Source of the DNA: JACJYM01 sp965230495 | GTDB taxonomy: Bacteria; Bacteroidota; Bacteroidia; Chitinophagales; Saprospiraceae | Direction: 5' to 3' | Assembly (NCBI GenBank): GCA_965230495.1 | Contig: OZ246004.1 | Coordinates: forward strand, 3,534,001-3,598,000 | DNA length: 64,000 nucleotides | Shown here: in pieces, positions 43,873 to 52,700 of the stretch | How the letters are laid out: each line of letters starts with the position of its first letter | Numbering within the stretch: position 1 is the first letter of the stretch | The notes under the pieces: model-generated | Told to the model about the DNA's origin: nothing | Database searches by the model: none | The model's input: only the letters and a program-made list of their open reading frames with translations | Position numbers and translations under genes: made by a program

Positions 43873-45312
43873 ATGAGTGATAATAAATTTGATGGATTAG
43901 AAAAGTTCTTTAGGGATAGACTCTTAGAGGATAGAACTGATACAAATGGTTGGGATATTCCTGACGATACAGTTTTTCTTGAGGCTATGGAAGAAGTTAA
44001 TGATGGGGATAGGAAAAGAAGACCAATAGTTTTATGGATATTGTTAGGGCTGTTGACTACGGCTGGTTTATTTTATGTGCTGAAAACTCAAAGTGAGCTA
44101 GGCGAATTGAATAACAAAATTGAGAGACTTGAATATGCAAATCTAGAATTAGAAAAAGAAAGAAATGCGATTCAACTAGAATCGATGAACTTGGAAAAAT
44201 TGAAAACAGAAGAAGTTTTGTCTGTATCTGATGATGTTGTTAATTCTGAAAAGGGTAGTAATGCAAATGTAGCCAATAATACTATTTCTAATATTCCTGT
44301 AAGTAAAGAGGATATTGAGGCACCGATAGGAGAAATCAGAGAAAAAAGTAAGAATATTCAAATCATTGAACATATTCCTGTTAATCAGGATAATGTTGTG
44401 ACCATTTCTAGTGATGAAAGAGAACTGATGGTTGTTGATAATGTGGAAAGTCTAAAATTGGGAGATTTGGATATCAATCAACAACCTGTGGCAATAAAAC
44501 TTAAGCATGTAAATAGTAGTAAGGATGAGGAGGATGTAAATAAAGGAGGAGTTAAGGCGATGGTATACGGAGGACTTACCTTTAGTTCCTTAAATATGAA
44601 TAATATCGGTGAGCAGCCATTTTCTTTAACCAAGTATGAGAAATATTATTCCGGTTATACGGTTGGCTTAGGGATTTCGAAGGATTTTGATAAATGGACT
44701 CTAGAGGGAAATACCTTTTATAGACATCTTAATAACCAAAGTGACTACATGGGCGAAGAAACCTATGAATCAGCAAATGAAATATTAGTAAATAATGAGA
44801 AAGTATATGTTGGAGATATGGGAGTTGAAACTCCTATAGGACGAAATATTGCTGAGGCTAGGTTTAGTTTGGGAAGTGAAGAGATTGACGATCAAACAGT
44901 GATGAAGAATAATACTTTGATCGATCAGAGTTTTGACATTTTTGGAGTGGGATTAAATCTTAATTACCGCTTTTTAGAATTTGAGAAATTTAACGCTTTT
45001 GTAGGAGCTGGGCTTTCTTTCAACTATATTTTTGATACATATCAATCATTTGACAGAAGCCTATACCACGGAAGCAAAATGATGATGAATGATAGAAAAG
45101 AGAATATACAGATGGATGGTATTAACAAACTTTTTTATTCTTATACTTCAAGAATCGGTGTGACTTATCATATGAATAAAAAGGTTAGTATCTCGTTAAA
45201 TGCTACTTATGACAAATCGATAAATTCAATCAGAGAGATAAATCTGGATTCGGATCCAGGAACATATATTACTAATATAGGAACAAATCTAAGTCTTATC
45301 AGTCAATTTTAA
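43873..45312 (+). CDS. Sigma-factor-linked protein with one inner-membrane helix, coiled coil and C-terminal beta-barrel-like domain
   Basis: 479 aa. Cytoplasmic tail 1-50 (with DTNGWDIPDD), one hydrophobic helix (about 52-70, LWILLGLLTTAGLFYVL), a coiled coil (about 73-108, ELGELNNKIERLEY and onward), a polar linker (to about 225), then strands of a porin-like barrel (about 228-479) ending in LSLISQF. There is no cleavable signal peptide. Like the partner encoded at 16682-18037 it directly follows an ECF sigma gene, so it is a candidate trans-envelope anti-sigma factor. A Rho-independent terminator follows at 45349. Confidence 0.65.
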   Translation: MSDNKFDGLEKFFRDRLLEDRTDTNGWDIPDDTVFLEAMEEVNDGDRKRRPIVLWILLGLLTTAGLFYVLKTQSELGELNNKIERLEYANLELEKERNAIQLESMNLEKLKTEEVLSVSDDVVNSEKGSNANVANNTISNIPVSKEDIEAPIGEIREKSKNIQIIEHIPVNQDNVVTISSDERELMVVDNVESLKLGDLDINQQPVAIKLKHVNSSKDEEDVNKGGVKAMVYGGLTFSSLNMNNIGEQPFSLTKYEKYYSGYTVGLGISKDFDKWTLEGNTFYRHLNNQSDYMGEETYESANEILVNNEKVYVGDMGVETPIGRNIAEARFSLGSEEIDDQTVMKNNTLIDQSFDIFGVGLNLNYRFLEFEKFNAFVGAGLSFNYIFDTYQSFDRSLYHGSKMMMNDRKENIQMDGINKLFYSYTSRIGVTYHMNKKVSISLNATYDKSINSIREINLDSDPGTYITNIGTNLSLISQF

Positions 45313-45348
45313 GCTTCGTACTGTTTAATTTTGATTATTTCATTAGTG

Positions 45349-45382
45349 ATGCTCAAAGACGATTAGTCTTTGAGCATTTTTT
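45349..45382 (+). terminator. Rho-independent terminator of the second sigma operon
   Basis: A perfect 12-base stem (45349-45360 with 45366-45377) with a 5-base loop, followed by a T run (45378-45382), 37 bases past the stop. Confidence 0.92.
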
Positions 45383-45447
45383 GTTGTAATAATTTGTATA
45401 TCAAATTTATATATATGTAAATATTTTGAATAAATTTTTCTTTTCAG

Positions 45448-45470
45448 GCAACCAATTATTAATTGGTTGC
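45448..45470 (+). promoter_or_regulatory. Leader hairpin upstream of the RskA-like lipoprotein gene
   Basis: A perfect 10-base inverted repeat (45448-45457 with 45461-45470) with a 3-base loop ends 44 bases before the ATG at 45515 and lies about 65 bases after a terminator. Its position in a probable 5' leader suggests a role in mRNA stability or translation, or an operator. No matching family is recognised. Confidence 0.4.
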
Positions 45471-45514
45471 ATATACTGAGTAAGAAATTTATTTAACAAC
45501 AAAATTTTTGAATA

Positions 45515-46402
45515 ATGGAAAAGGGAATTAAATTTTTATTCAGTTTGACACTGATAGCAATGATGTTTGCTTCATGTAGTGATGATGACGATACTCAAAC
45601 TACGGATATGGATTCTTTTGATTTATCAATAAATGGTCTTGAGGATTTAGGAAGTGATTATTTGTATGAAGGATGGATAATAGTCGATGGCAGTCCAGTT
45701 ACTACCGGAACATTTTCTGTAGATGCAGATGGACATTTGTCAAAAACCAGTTTTAGTGTAGGCAAAGACGATTTGGCTAATGCTACCAAGTTTGTCTTAA
45801 CTATTGAACCGAGCCCTGACAGTGATCCTTCTCCAAGTGATGTACACATTTTGGCTGGAGATTTCAGTGGTAATTCCGCTGCTTTAACAATAAGAGATAG
45901 TGCTGCTTTAGGAAACGATTTTGGAACTGCCGCCGGTTCTTACATTTTGGCGACACCTACAGATGGAATGGAGAACAACGAAAATAGTGGAATTTGGTTT
46001 TTAGATCTTAGTACAGGATCTCCATCTGTTGGACTTGATTTACCAACACTTCCTGATGGTTGGGCTTATGAAGGTTGGGCAGTAATTAATGGAACACCAG
46101 TTAGTACTGGAACTTTTACGGAAGTAGATATGATGGATGATGCAGCTCCATTCAGTGGAACAATGGCTGGACCTCCGTTTCCAGGAGAGGACTTTTTGTC
46201 TAATGCTCCTTCAGGGCTATCTTTTCCAACAGACTTAGCAGGAGGTACAGCGGTAATAAGTATAGAGCCTGTTCCAGATAATAGTTCTGCACCATTCTTA
46301 CTAAAGCCACTAGTTGGTCAGATACCTAGCGATGCTCAGGACCATGTATCGTACGAAATGGGTCAAAATTTAGCTTTTCCTACAGGAGAAGTTACAAGAT
46401 AA
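45515..46402 (+). CDS. Surface lipoprotein with two RskA-like domains
   Basis: 295 aa. Lipobox MMFASC (C21) is followed by SDDDDT, the acidic lipoprotein-export signature that sends Bacteroidetes lipoproteins to the cell surface. The body holds a duplicated domain: YEGWIIVDGSPVTTGTF with TKFVLTIEPSPDSDPSP (about 35-155), then YEGWAVINGTPVSTGTF with TAVISIEPVPDNSSAP (about 170-290). This strand pattern resembles the C-terminal RskA anti-sigma-K domain, normally periplasmic and membrane-linked. It lies just after an ECF sigma/barrel pair but behind a terminator, as its own unit with its own terminator. A role as a sensed surface component or a sigma regulon member is inferred from position only. 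Confidence 0.6.
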   Translation: MEKGIKFLFSLTLIAMMFASCSDDDDTQTTDMDSFDLSINGLEDLGSDYLYEGWIIVDGSPVTTGTFSVDADGHLSKTSFSVGKDDLANATKFVLTIEPSPDSDPSPSDVHILAGDFSGNSAALTIRDSAALGNDFGTAAGSYILATPTDGMENNENSGIWFLDLSTGSPSVGLDLPTLPDGWAYEGWAVINGTPVSTGTFTEVDMMDDAAPFSGTMAGPPFPGEDFLSNAPSGLSFPTDLAGGTAVISIEPVPDNSSAPFLLKPLVGQIPSDAQDHVSYEMGQNLAFPTGEVTR

Positions 46403-46427
46403 ATATTAACTGAGGGTTGAATGCCAA

Positions 46428-46461
46428 AGTCTCGGACTCAAAGGAGTTCGGGACTTTTTTT
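46428..46461 (+). terminator. Rho-independent terminator
   Basis: A 12-base stem (46428-46439 with 46444-46455, two wobble pairs) with a 4-base loop is followed by six T (46456-46461), 25 bases past the lipoprotein gene's stop. Confidence 0.92.
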
Positions 46462-46618
46462 ATTTATAGCATCTAGAATGAGAGAATCAACTCAAATCTG
46501 AATTTAGAACAAATATTTTTAAAAGCTCTCAGTTTGTGTAGCGATTAGGTCTTTTTACGGTATATGATATTAGGGAATGCCGAAGCCCTGTTCAAGTAGG
46601 CCTAAATAAAAATAATTA

Positions 46619-46867
46619 ATGATGAAAAAAGTTTTTTTTGCTTGTTTAACCTTTTTTTTCGCAGCCACATCTTATTCTAATGGAGGTAGCAAACATGATG
46701 CCTGTATAGAATGGTCCGAAAATATTGCAGATGATTTGGAAGATCCGTCGCAACATTGGGTAGATCAGGATATACAATGGAATATTGATAGCTATGATTT
46801 CTATCTTATCTGTATGGACGCGGAATTTTTAATAGATTTAGAACCTGTCATTATTGAGATTGATTGA
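46619..46867 (+). CDS. Small secreted acidic protein
   Basis: 82 aa with a signal peptide (MMKKVFFACLTFFFAATSYS, cleavage about after SYS). The mature part of about 60 residues is strongly acidic, with CIEWSENIADDLEDPSQHW and C-terminal DLEPVIIEID, and has two cysteines (in DACIEW and LICMD) that could pair. I recognise no family. The stop codon forms the edge of a perfect hairpin. It is isolated between terminators in an accessory patch. Confidence 0.6.
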   Translation: MMKKVFFACLTFFFAATSYSNGGSKHDACIEWSENIADDLEDPSQHWVDQDIQWNIDSYDFYLICMDAEFLIDLEPVIIEID

Positions 46868-46890
46868 TCATTTAGATTTTAAATGATCAA
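46864..46890 (+). terminator. Hairpin overlapping the stop of the small secreted protein gene
   Basis: A perfect 11-base inverted repeat (46864-46874 with 46880-46890) with a 5-base loop begins one base before the TGA stop. There is no T run; terminator or mRNA 3' stabiliser. Confidence 0.55.
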
Positions 46891-46896
46891 TTAAGA

Positions 46897-46940
46897 ATAT
46901 GGCCTCAAGATCTAAATCGTAAGTAATTGCTTGAGGTCAT
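46897..46940. repeat. CTCAAG-type hairpin repeat, copy 1
   Basis: An 11-base stem (46899-46909 with 46930-46940, one wobble) with a 20-base loop. The whole element is similar in stem and loop to the hairpin at 49703-49744 (stem sequence CTCAAG/CTTGAG, loops equal in length and alike at about 12 of 20 positions). It lies in the 294-base gap before the AraC gene. Confidence 0.7.
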
Positions 46941-47161
46941 ACTTTCGTCATTTTATTATGGTGATTTAAATTTTAACTTAAAAAAGTCTTTCTCATTTTT
47001 TTAATCTGGTTACAACTTTGTAAACCCATTACATTCAAAAATGCCAATATCGCTCAAATTGATTATCTACTAAAAAGTCGTTTTTATCGAAAAAACAATG
47101 TATTGATCATTTTTCAAAAGAGATTAGCCCTTAATTTGATGTTATTTGAGCTAATTTAAGA

Positions 47162-48301
47162 TTGAAACTACTCACTGACTTAATATTTGTAATTGGAATG
47201 GTACTTATTGTTATCATTCTATGGCTGTTGTGTAGTAAGAAGAAGGCCGATACATCACATCACATTCTAATAATTATATTTGGACTTTTTCTGTTTAGCG
47301 TATTGTTCTTTTACGCGATGTTACACAAGATAAAATGGTTAGTAGTTGCTACTTTCTTGGTCGAGGATCCAGTAGTCTTTTTAATGGGCCCTTTAATTTA
47401 TCTCTATGTTAAATCTTTGTTCGACAATACAGAACGATTGTTTAGAAGGCATTGGTTACATTTTGCACCCTTTCTAATATATTTTACATTTATTTCGATT
47501 CCGGTATGGTGCTATATTTTAACAAACAAATGGATAGTTCCTTATCACAATTTGGTTGAGAAATATGACTATCTAATACCTTTTCAGATATTGTTCCTTA
47601 TAGTTTATTCTCTTATTTCCTTAGGAATTTGGTTCAAATACAATAGGGCACTAATGGAAAATTATTCCAGTATTGAAGAAAGAGATTTTATCTGGGTAAG
47701 AAATCTACTCGCAGGTACATTGGTCGTTTCTGTAATTGATCTTTCCACGACTATATATGAGTCAATATATGGAGTATTGGAGTGGGAAACAGGTATTCTG
47801 ACCATTATTTCTCTTATTATTTTGATCATATTTTTAGGTTATAATGGGGTTTCGAAATCAAGAATTTTGATTCCGGACTTTTTGATTGAAAGAGAAAATA
47901 AACAGAGAATAGATGTTATTGATAGCCCTCAAGAGCGTCAAAGTGTGTTAAATTATGAAGAAATAGGTTTACTTAAAGTAAGACTTGAGACGATCATGGA
48001 AAATGAGAAGGTTTTTCTTGACGAAAACCTTACCTTAGGTAAATTAGCAAGCAGCATTTCCACTACTGATAAGAAACTATCGACTCTTCTAAATCAGCAT
48101 ATGAATACTTCTTTTTATAATTATGTGAATTGCCAGAGAGTGGAGGAGGTAAAAGAAATGATGTCGTTGGAAAAATACAATAACTATACTCTGTTGGGAA
48201 TTGCAAATGAAGCGGGATTCAAATCGAAAACGTCGTTCAATAGGATTTTTAAAAAGTTGACCGGATTGTCTCCTTCGGAGTATAAAAAGGGACTAAGGTA
48301 A
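47162..48301 (+). CDS. Membrane-anchored AraC family transcriptional regulator
   Basis: 379 aa. The N-terminal two-thirds holds about seven hydrophobic helices (about 5-235), the usual Bacteroidetes sensor form. The C-terminal AraC domain (about 275-379) has the two helix-turn-helix motifs in LTLGKLASSISTTDKKLSTLL and FKSKTSFNRIFKKLTGLSPSEY. Such proteins combine membrane sensing with DNA binding in one chain. The frame opens at TTG 47162 just after an in-frame TGA; the next in-frame ATG (47198) would cut into the first helix, so TTG is preferred but uncertain. Targets may be the neighbouring small secreted genes. Confidence 0.82.
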   Translation: MKLLTDLIFVIGMVLIVIILWLLCSKKKADTSHHILIIIFGLFLFSVLFFYAMLHKIKWLVVATFLVEDPVVFLMGPLIYLYVKSLFDNTERLFRRHWLHFAPFLIYFTFISIPVWCYILTNKWIVPYHNLVEKYDYLIPFQILFLIVYSLISLGIWFKYNRALMENYSSIEERDFIWVRNLLAGTLVVSVIDLSTTIYESIYGVLEWETGILTIISLIILIIFLGYNGVSKSRILIPDFLIERENKQRIDVIDSPQERQSVLNYEEIGLLKVRLETIMENEKVFLDENLTLGKLASSISTTDKKLSTLLNQHMNTSFYNYVNCQRVEEVKEMMSLEKYNNYTLLGIANEAGFKSKTSFNRIFKKLTGLSPSEYKKGLR

Positions 48302-48346
48302 ATTCAAATATCATAGGTAAATTGATGATCAACCTTTAATTATTAA

Positions 48347-48368
48347 GTGCCATTAGAAGCAATGGTAC
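48347..48368 (+). terminator. Weak hairpin after the AraC gene
   Basis: An 8-base stem (48347-48354 with 48361-48368, one wobble) with a 6-base loop, 46 bases past the stop, without a T run. It is only weakly supported. Confidence 0.3.
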
Positions 48369-48474
48369 CTGTATTTGTCATTAAAAGTAGAAGGATTCAT
48401 CTTTAAAACTTTTGTTTGCGGTACAAAATGATAGTTTCCTGTTAAGGGAACCAATGTATCAATAAATTTAAGTT

Positions 48475-48825
48475 ATGAAATTGAATTCGATTTTTTTTGT
48501 TCTCATAATGGCAACGTATTCATGTAAACTAAGTATCGACTGTGATAATGACTGTGACAAAAGACATTCTGAATGCTTGGATTTTTTTCTGGAAAAATAT
48601 GATATGGAATTGTATTGTGAACAAAATTTGGGTTGCCGAAACTACTTAGAACACTGGAACTTTGAAGGGGAAGATTATTATTTAATAGATAATCATTGTG
48701 CTGATATATCGCCAGTCCCTTATGATTGTAACGACAATAAATTATTTGATGATCCAAAGGATGAGTTGGGACAACTTTTTTTACAAGATGCTGAGTTCAT
48801 AGAAATCTTAGCATACCAGCCTTAG
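48475..48825 (+). CDS. Cys-rich small lipoprotein
   Basis: 116 aa. The lipobox is MATYSC (C17), so the mature protein has about 100 residues anchored in a membrane. Besides the lipidated Cys it has seven cysteines at 23, 27, 34, 48, 54, 75 and 85, spaced like a disulfide-stabilised domain (DCDNDCDKRHSEC, ELYCEQNLGC). The C-terminal half is acidic. I recognise no family. It is 77 bases upstream of the GDPD-like gene and may share its transcript. Confidence 0.6.
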   Translation: MKLNSIFFVLIMATYSCKLSIDCDNDCDKRHSECLDFFLEKYDMELYCEQNLGCRNYLEHWNFEGEDYYLIDNHCADISPVPYDCNDNKLFDDPKDELGQLFLQDAEFIEILAYQP

Positions 48826-48902
48826 AGCCAAACAAGAAAGAATGTCCTAATTCACCACCCTTTAGTGATGAATATGAATTTAAAAATAAAGTAGAAAATA
48901 AT

Positions 48903-49682
48903 ATGGAAATAATTTGTTACGCCTGTGGAAAGGGAGAAATGCCCGAAAATACTATGGAGGCTATAGAACATTGCCAGACAACTAATAAAGATTGGAGAAT
49001 TGAAATGGACATCCATATGACTAAAGATGGTGAAGTAGTTTTGTTTCATGATGATAATCTCGAACGCATTACCTCAGTTGATTTTCCAATATCACGTCTT
49101 TCGTTTGAACAGTTGAAATTGCAAAATGCAGGATACCACTTTTTTTTGGATGGGCAGTATCCTTACAGAGAAAAGGAAATTCAGATACCTTCTCTTATTG
49201 ATGTGTTTTTATCATATCCAAATGGGAAATTCCTTATTGATATACACTGTGGAGATGATAGGATTGTCGATTTATTAATTGAAATAATAGAATCATTTGA
49301 AAATGGTGATAATATAGTTTTCGTATCTAAATATCATCATATTCTTAGTTCTCTAAGGAACAAGAGACCTCATTGGGACTACGGGTTTTCTCTCAGAGAA
49401 GCGAAAAGACTGCTCATGATAAATGCTTTGAGATTGAATTCGTTTTTTTCATTTGATTCTGATATAGTAATGCTTCCAATAAAACATAATAGTAAAACTA
49501 TTATATCACCAAGGCTAGCTTCAACTATTCATAAGGCGGGCAAAAAACTGTGGTTATGGCTTGAAGAAGGAGATAAAGTTAGAGGAGTCGATTCTTTGGT
49601 AGAAATGGAAAAAGCCAGAAGCTTTAATGCTGACGGCATATTTACTTTTTTTCCTCAAAGATTGAAACGTGTGCTCAAATAG
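48903..49682 (+). CDS. Glycerophosphodiester phosphodiesterase-like protein with altered active site
   Basis: 259 aa, no signal peptide. The TIM-barrel pattern of GDPD is visible: PENTMEAIEHC, EMDIHMTKDGEVVLFHDD (E34, D36, H49, D50) and late AGKKLWLWL and GIFTFFPQRL. The first motif is abnormal. GDPDs start with HRG (one catalytic His and an Arg), but here the segment is CYACGKGEMPENT, with no His or Arg near the expected place. Either the enzyme is inactive, or it has become a binding protein or acts with different chemistry. It ends next to the second hairpin repeat. Confidence 0.7.
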   Translation: MEIICYACGKGEMPENTMEAIEHCQTTNKDWRIEMDIHMTKDGEVVLFHDDNLERITSVDFPISRLSFEQLKLQNAGYHFFLDGQYPYREKEIQIPSLIDVFLSYPNGKFLIDIHCGDDRIVDLLIEIIESFENGDNIVFVSKYHHILSSLRNKRPHWDYGFSLREAKRLLMINALRLNSFFSFDSDIVMLPIKHNSKTIISPRLASTIHKAGKKLWLWLEEGDKVRGVDSLVEMEKARSFNADGIFTFFPQRLKRVLK

Positions 49683-49702
49683 TATGACGATCAAAAAAGA
49701 AT

Positions 49703-49744
49703 GTGACCTCAAGATTTGTATCTTAGGCAATGACTTGAGGTCAC
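49703..49744. repeat. CTCAAG-type hairpin repeat, copy 2 (probable bidirectional terminator)
   Basis: A perfect 11-base stem (49703-49713 with 49734-49744) and a 20-base loop between the convergent GDPD-like gene and the peptidase-barrel gene, followed on the plus strand by a T-rich stretch. It is related to the hairpin at 46897-46940. Confidence 0.75.
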
Positions 49745-49753
49745 TCATATTTT

Positions 49754-52700
49754 TTACCATCCTGGTATAAAGTTCAATCCAAAGACACCTTTTCCATTTT
49801 TGACCAAAGGAATAGCATAGTATGGTTCTAGTATCAAAGCACCAAATAGATTAACACGCAGTGATAAGCCCGCACTTGTTGCTATGAAAATATCTCTTTG
49901 TTCCTCAACAGTTTGACCTGTTACGGGATCAAAAACAAAGACAGTTCTTCCGTCACTTAGTTGACTAAAATTGTCAAAAGCAACACCTGCATCAAAGAAA
50001 AGTGCTAAATCAGAGAACAGAGCTTTACTCTTAATAAGACTTAGGTTTTCAGGTCCGGTGAATGGAAGTCTGATCTCGAAATTGGTAAGTAGCATTTTAG
50101 AACCTAAAACTTCCGAAAAATCTCTCCCAAGGTCTTCAATTAAGTCTTGATCGAATATAGTTCCGTACCCTCTCACAAAGCCCATCTGACCGACATAAAA
50201 AGGATAAACTGAGTTGGCTTCTTGCTCAAACCTGAGATAAGACATACCTCTAATTGCAATACTTATGGGTTTTTTCCAAAAATATTTTCTATAATCGGCT
50301 ATAACACTGGTATACTTGTCATTACCGAAGTATTGATCAACACCTAATCGGTATCGATACCCGGCTAATGGAGAAGTAAGGCCGAAATATGAATTGTCAC
50401 CTACTAATGCGGTTCCAACATTAGCTCCAAAACCTTTAACAATAGTATAGTACCTATCGATATCTAATTCGTTTCCTAGGTTTTCAACTTTATTTCTCTC
50501 TTGCAGAGCAAAGACATACCTTCCTCCTCTTTGTACAAAATAATCCTTGTATACATCCCATCTGAAGCTTCGATAGGAACCTCCGATACTTCCTTCTAAT
50601 CTTAATGTAGTAGAAAAAGGATAATGGGCGAAAAGATTGATGCCCTCATCAAAAACACGGATTAGATTAATATTATTAACCAAAGATGTTTCATCGACTC
50701 CTACAATATTGATCGTCTCAGTTGTGTAGTTTTGATAACCTGCTCGCAATGGAATGTGAGATAATCCAACACCCCACGCTAATCGTTTGGTTCTATTTAA
50801 ATATGATACCTGAGCTCCAAAGTCTAGAATTTCTCCATTTAAAGATACCTGAGAAAACAACTGGTGGTTGCCTAGCATATCTGAAAACAACATATATAGA
50901 CCACCTTGTAATCCAGTATAGTTACCAAAGGTCGTATTACCTACACCGACTCCGATCCCACCACCGCCGCCAACAGCATCGAGCTTAAACTTAGGTTTAT
51001 ATGCGGCATCTTTTAATTCAGAATCATCTATGAGAGGATACTGATCGATACTGGCAAGATTTCTATTGACAATGTCCTCTCTTTCTGTCTTTCCCGGTAA
51101 AAAAGCAGCACTAAAATCAATATCATTTTTATTTACGGGCGTTAAGTTGAAATCATCTTTTTTTGCTTTATAAATGTCATAACCACTATTAAAATAATGA
51201 GTATAGAGAATTCTGTCTTTTTTGTGTGAATTAGAAATCATTGGAGAGTATCTCGTTATTCCAGATATACCAGTCATTAACTTAGTCATTTGGAAGAGCT
51301 CATCCTTTTTTACATCAAAAAAGTAGAGATTTCTATACCCATCTCTATCTGAAACGAAGTAAATATTATCTTCAGAATCAAAAATTGGGTTCAGATTATC
51401 TGCGGTATTGAAAAGCTCTTTGGTTTCAATAGTTCCTCTTTCGAAATCCATGATGGCAATATCATAGGTAAATCTACCATACTTTCTACCTTCTATCATG
51501 CTACGCTTGTCATAAGAAAAAGCGAGCTTACTTCCATCTGATGAAAAACTAGGGAGTATCTCCGAATACGGATCATTAGTTAATCTTCTAACTTTTGATT
51601 TCTTTAGGTTATAAGCATATAAATCTGGCCAACCATCGACTAATCCCGTAAAAACGATTTCTTTACCGTCTGGAGACCAAGTGGGATTGGATATAGAAGG
51701 AACTCCGGGTATAAAGATGGATTCTTCAGTATTGCCATTTTCTACATTCTTAATAATCAGGACATTTTTACCTTTTTTAAACCCAACAAATGCAAATCGT
51801 TTGCTGTCTTTGGACCAAGTGCCTGAGGATTCAAGAAAATTAAAATTATCAAGATCTCCATCCTTAATCAAGCTTGCCATTTTTCTTATTGGTTTACCAT
51901 TTCTGGCATCTGCCAAAAAGACGTCTGTAGAAAATACATCTCTTTCAGATAAGTATATTACATACTTTCCATTAGGACTTAGTACCGGACAGACGTTTAT
52001 TCTTCCTGAGTTTTTGTTTGATAACAAAGCTCTTCCATTGGGCCTTTCCTTTGATCTGAGTAAAAAAGGTTCATAGTGATTTTCAATAGCTGTGATCCAC
52101 TCCAGACTCAAGTTTTCGATATTTTCTCGTACAACTAAAGGAAATGCGATTTCAACACCGTAAACTGCAGTGGCCCTAAACAAAGGTCCCATTACGTTGT
52201 CTCCGTATTTATTAGTCAAAAAAGACCACATAGCTTGACCATACCTGTAAGGAAAATATCTGGGATTTGCCATTTTCTCTATAGTGGGTACATTATTATT
52301 GAGTATTGCATCTCTCATCCACATAGAAGTAAAGGGATCCATATTCCCAAGAGTAATATATTCTGCCATTCCTTCTACCATCCACAGGGGAAGATTGACA
52401 AGAGATTGTAAAGAGGTAGAATCGCCTCCAAGTATATGATGGAATTGGAAAGCATGTACTAATTCATGACCAAGCACTTGACTGGTTTGCTGATTACTCA
52501 TAGTGAGGGGCATGACAACTCTGTTTTTGAGCCCTTCAGTTACTCCACCGGTACCAACGCCAATAGCACCTGAGATACTGTTTGTCTGTTGAAAATCGGC
52601 ATGATTATTATACAGAATTAGTGGGCTAGCTAGTTTGAATGTATCTTCAAAGATTTGTTGATGGTAGTCATACCATTGTTCGGTGATCTTAGAAAAATGA

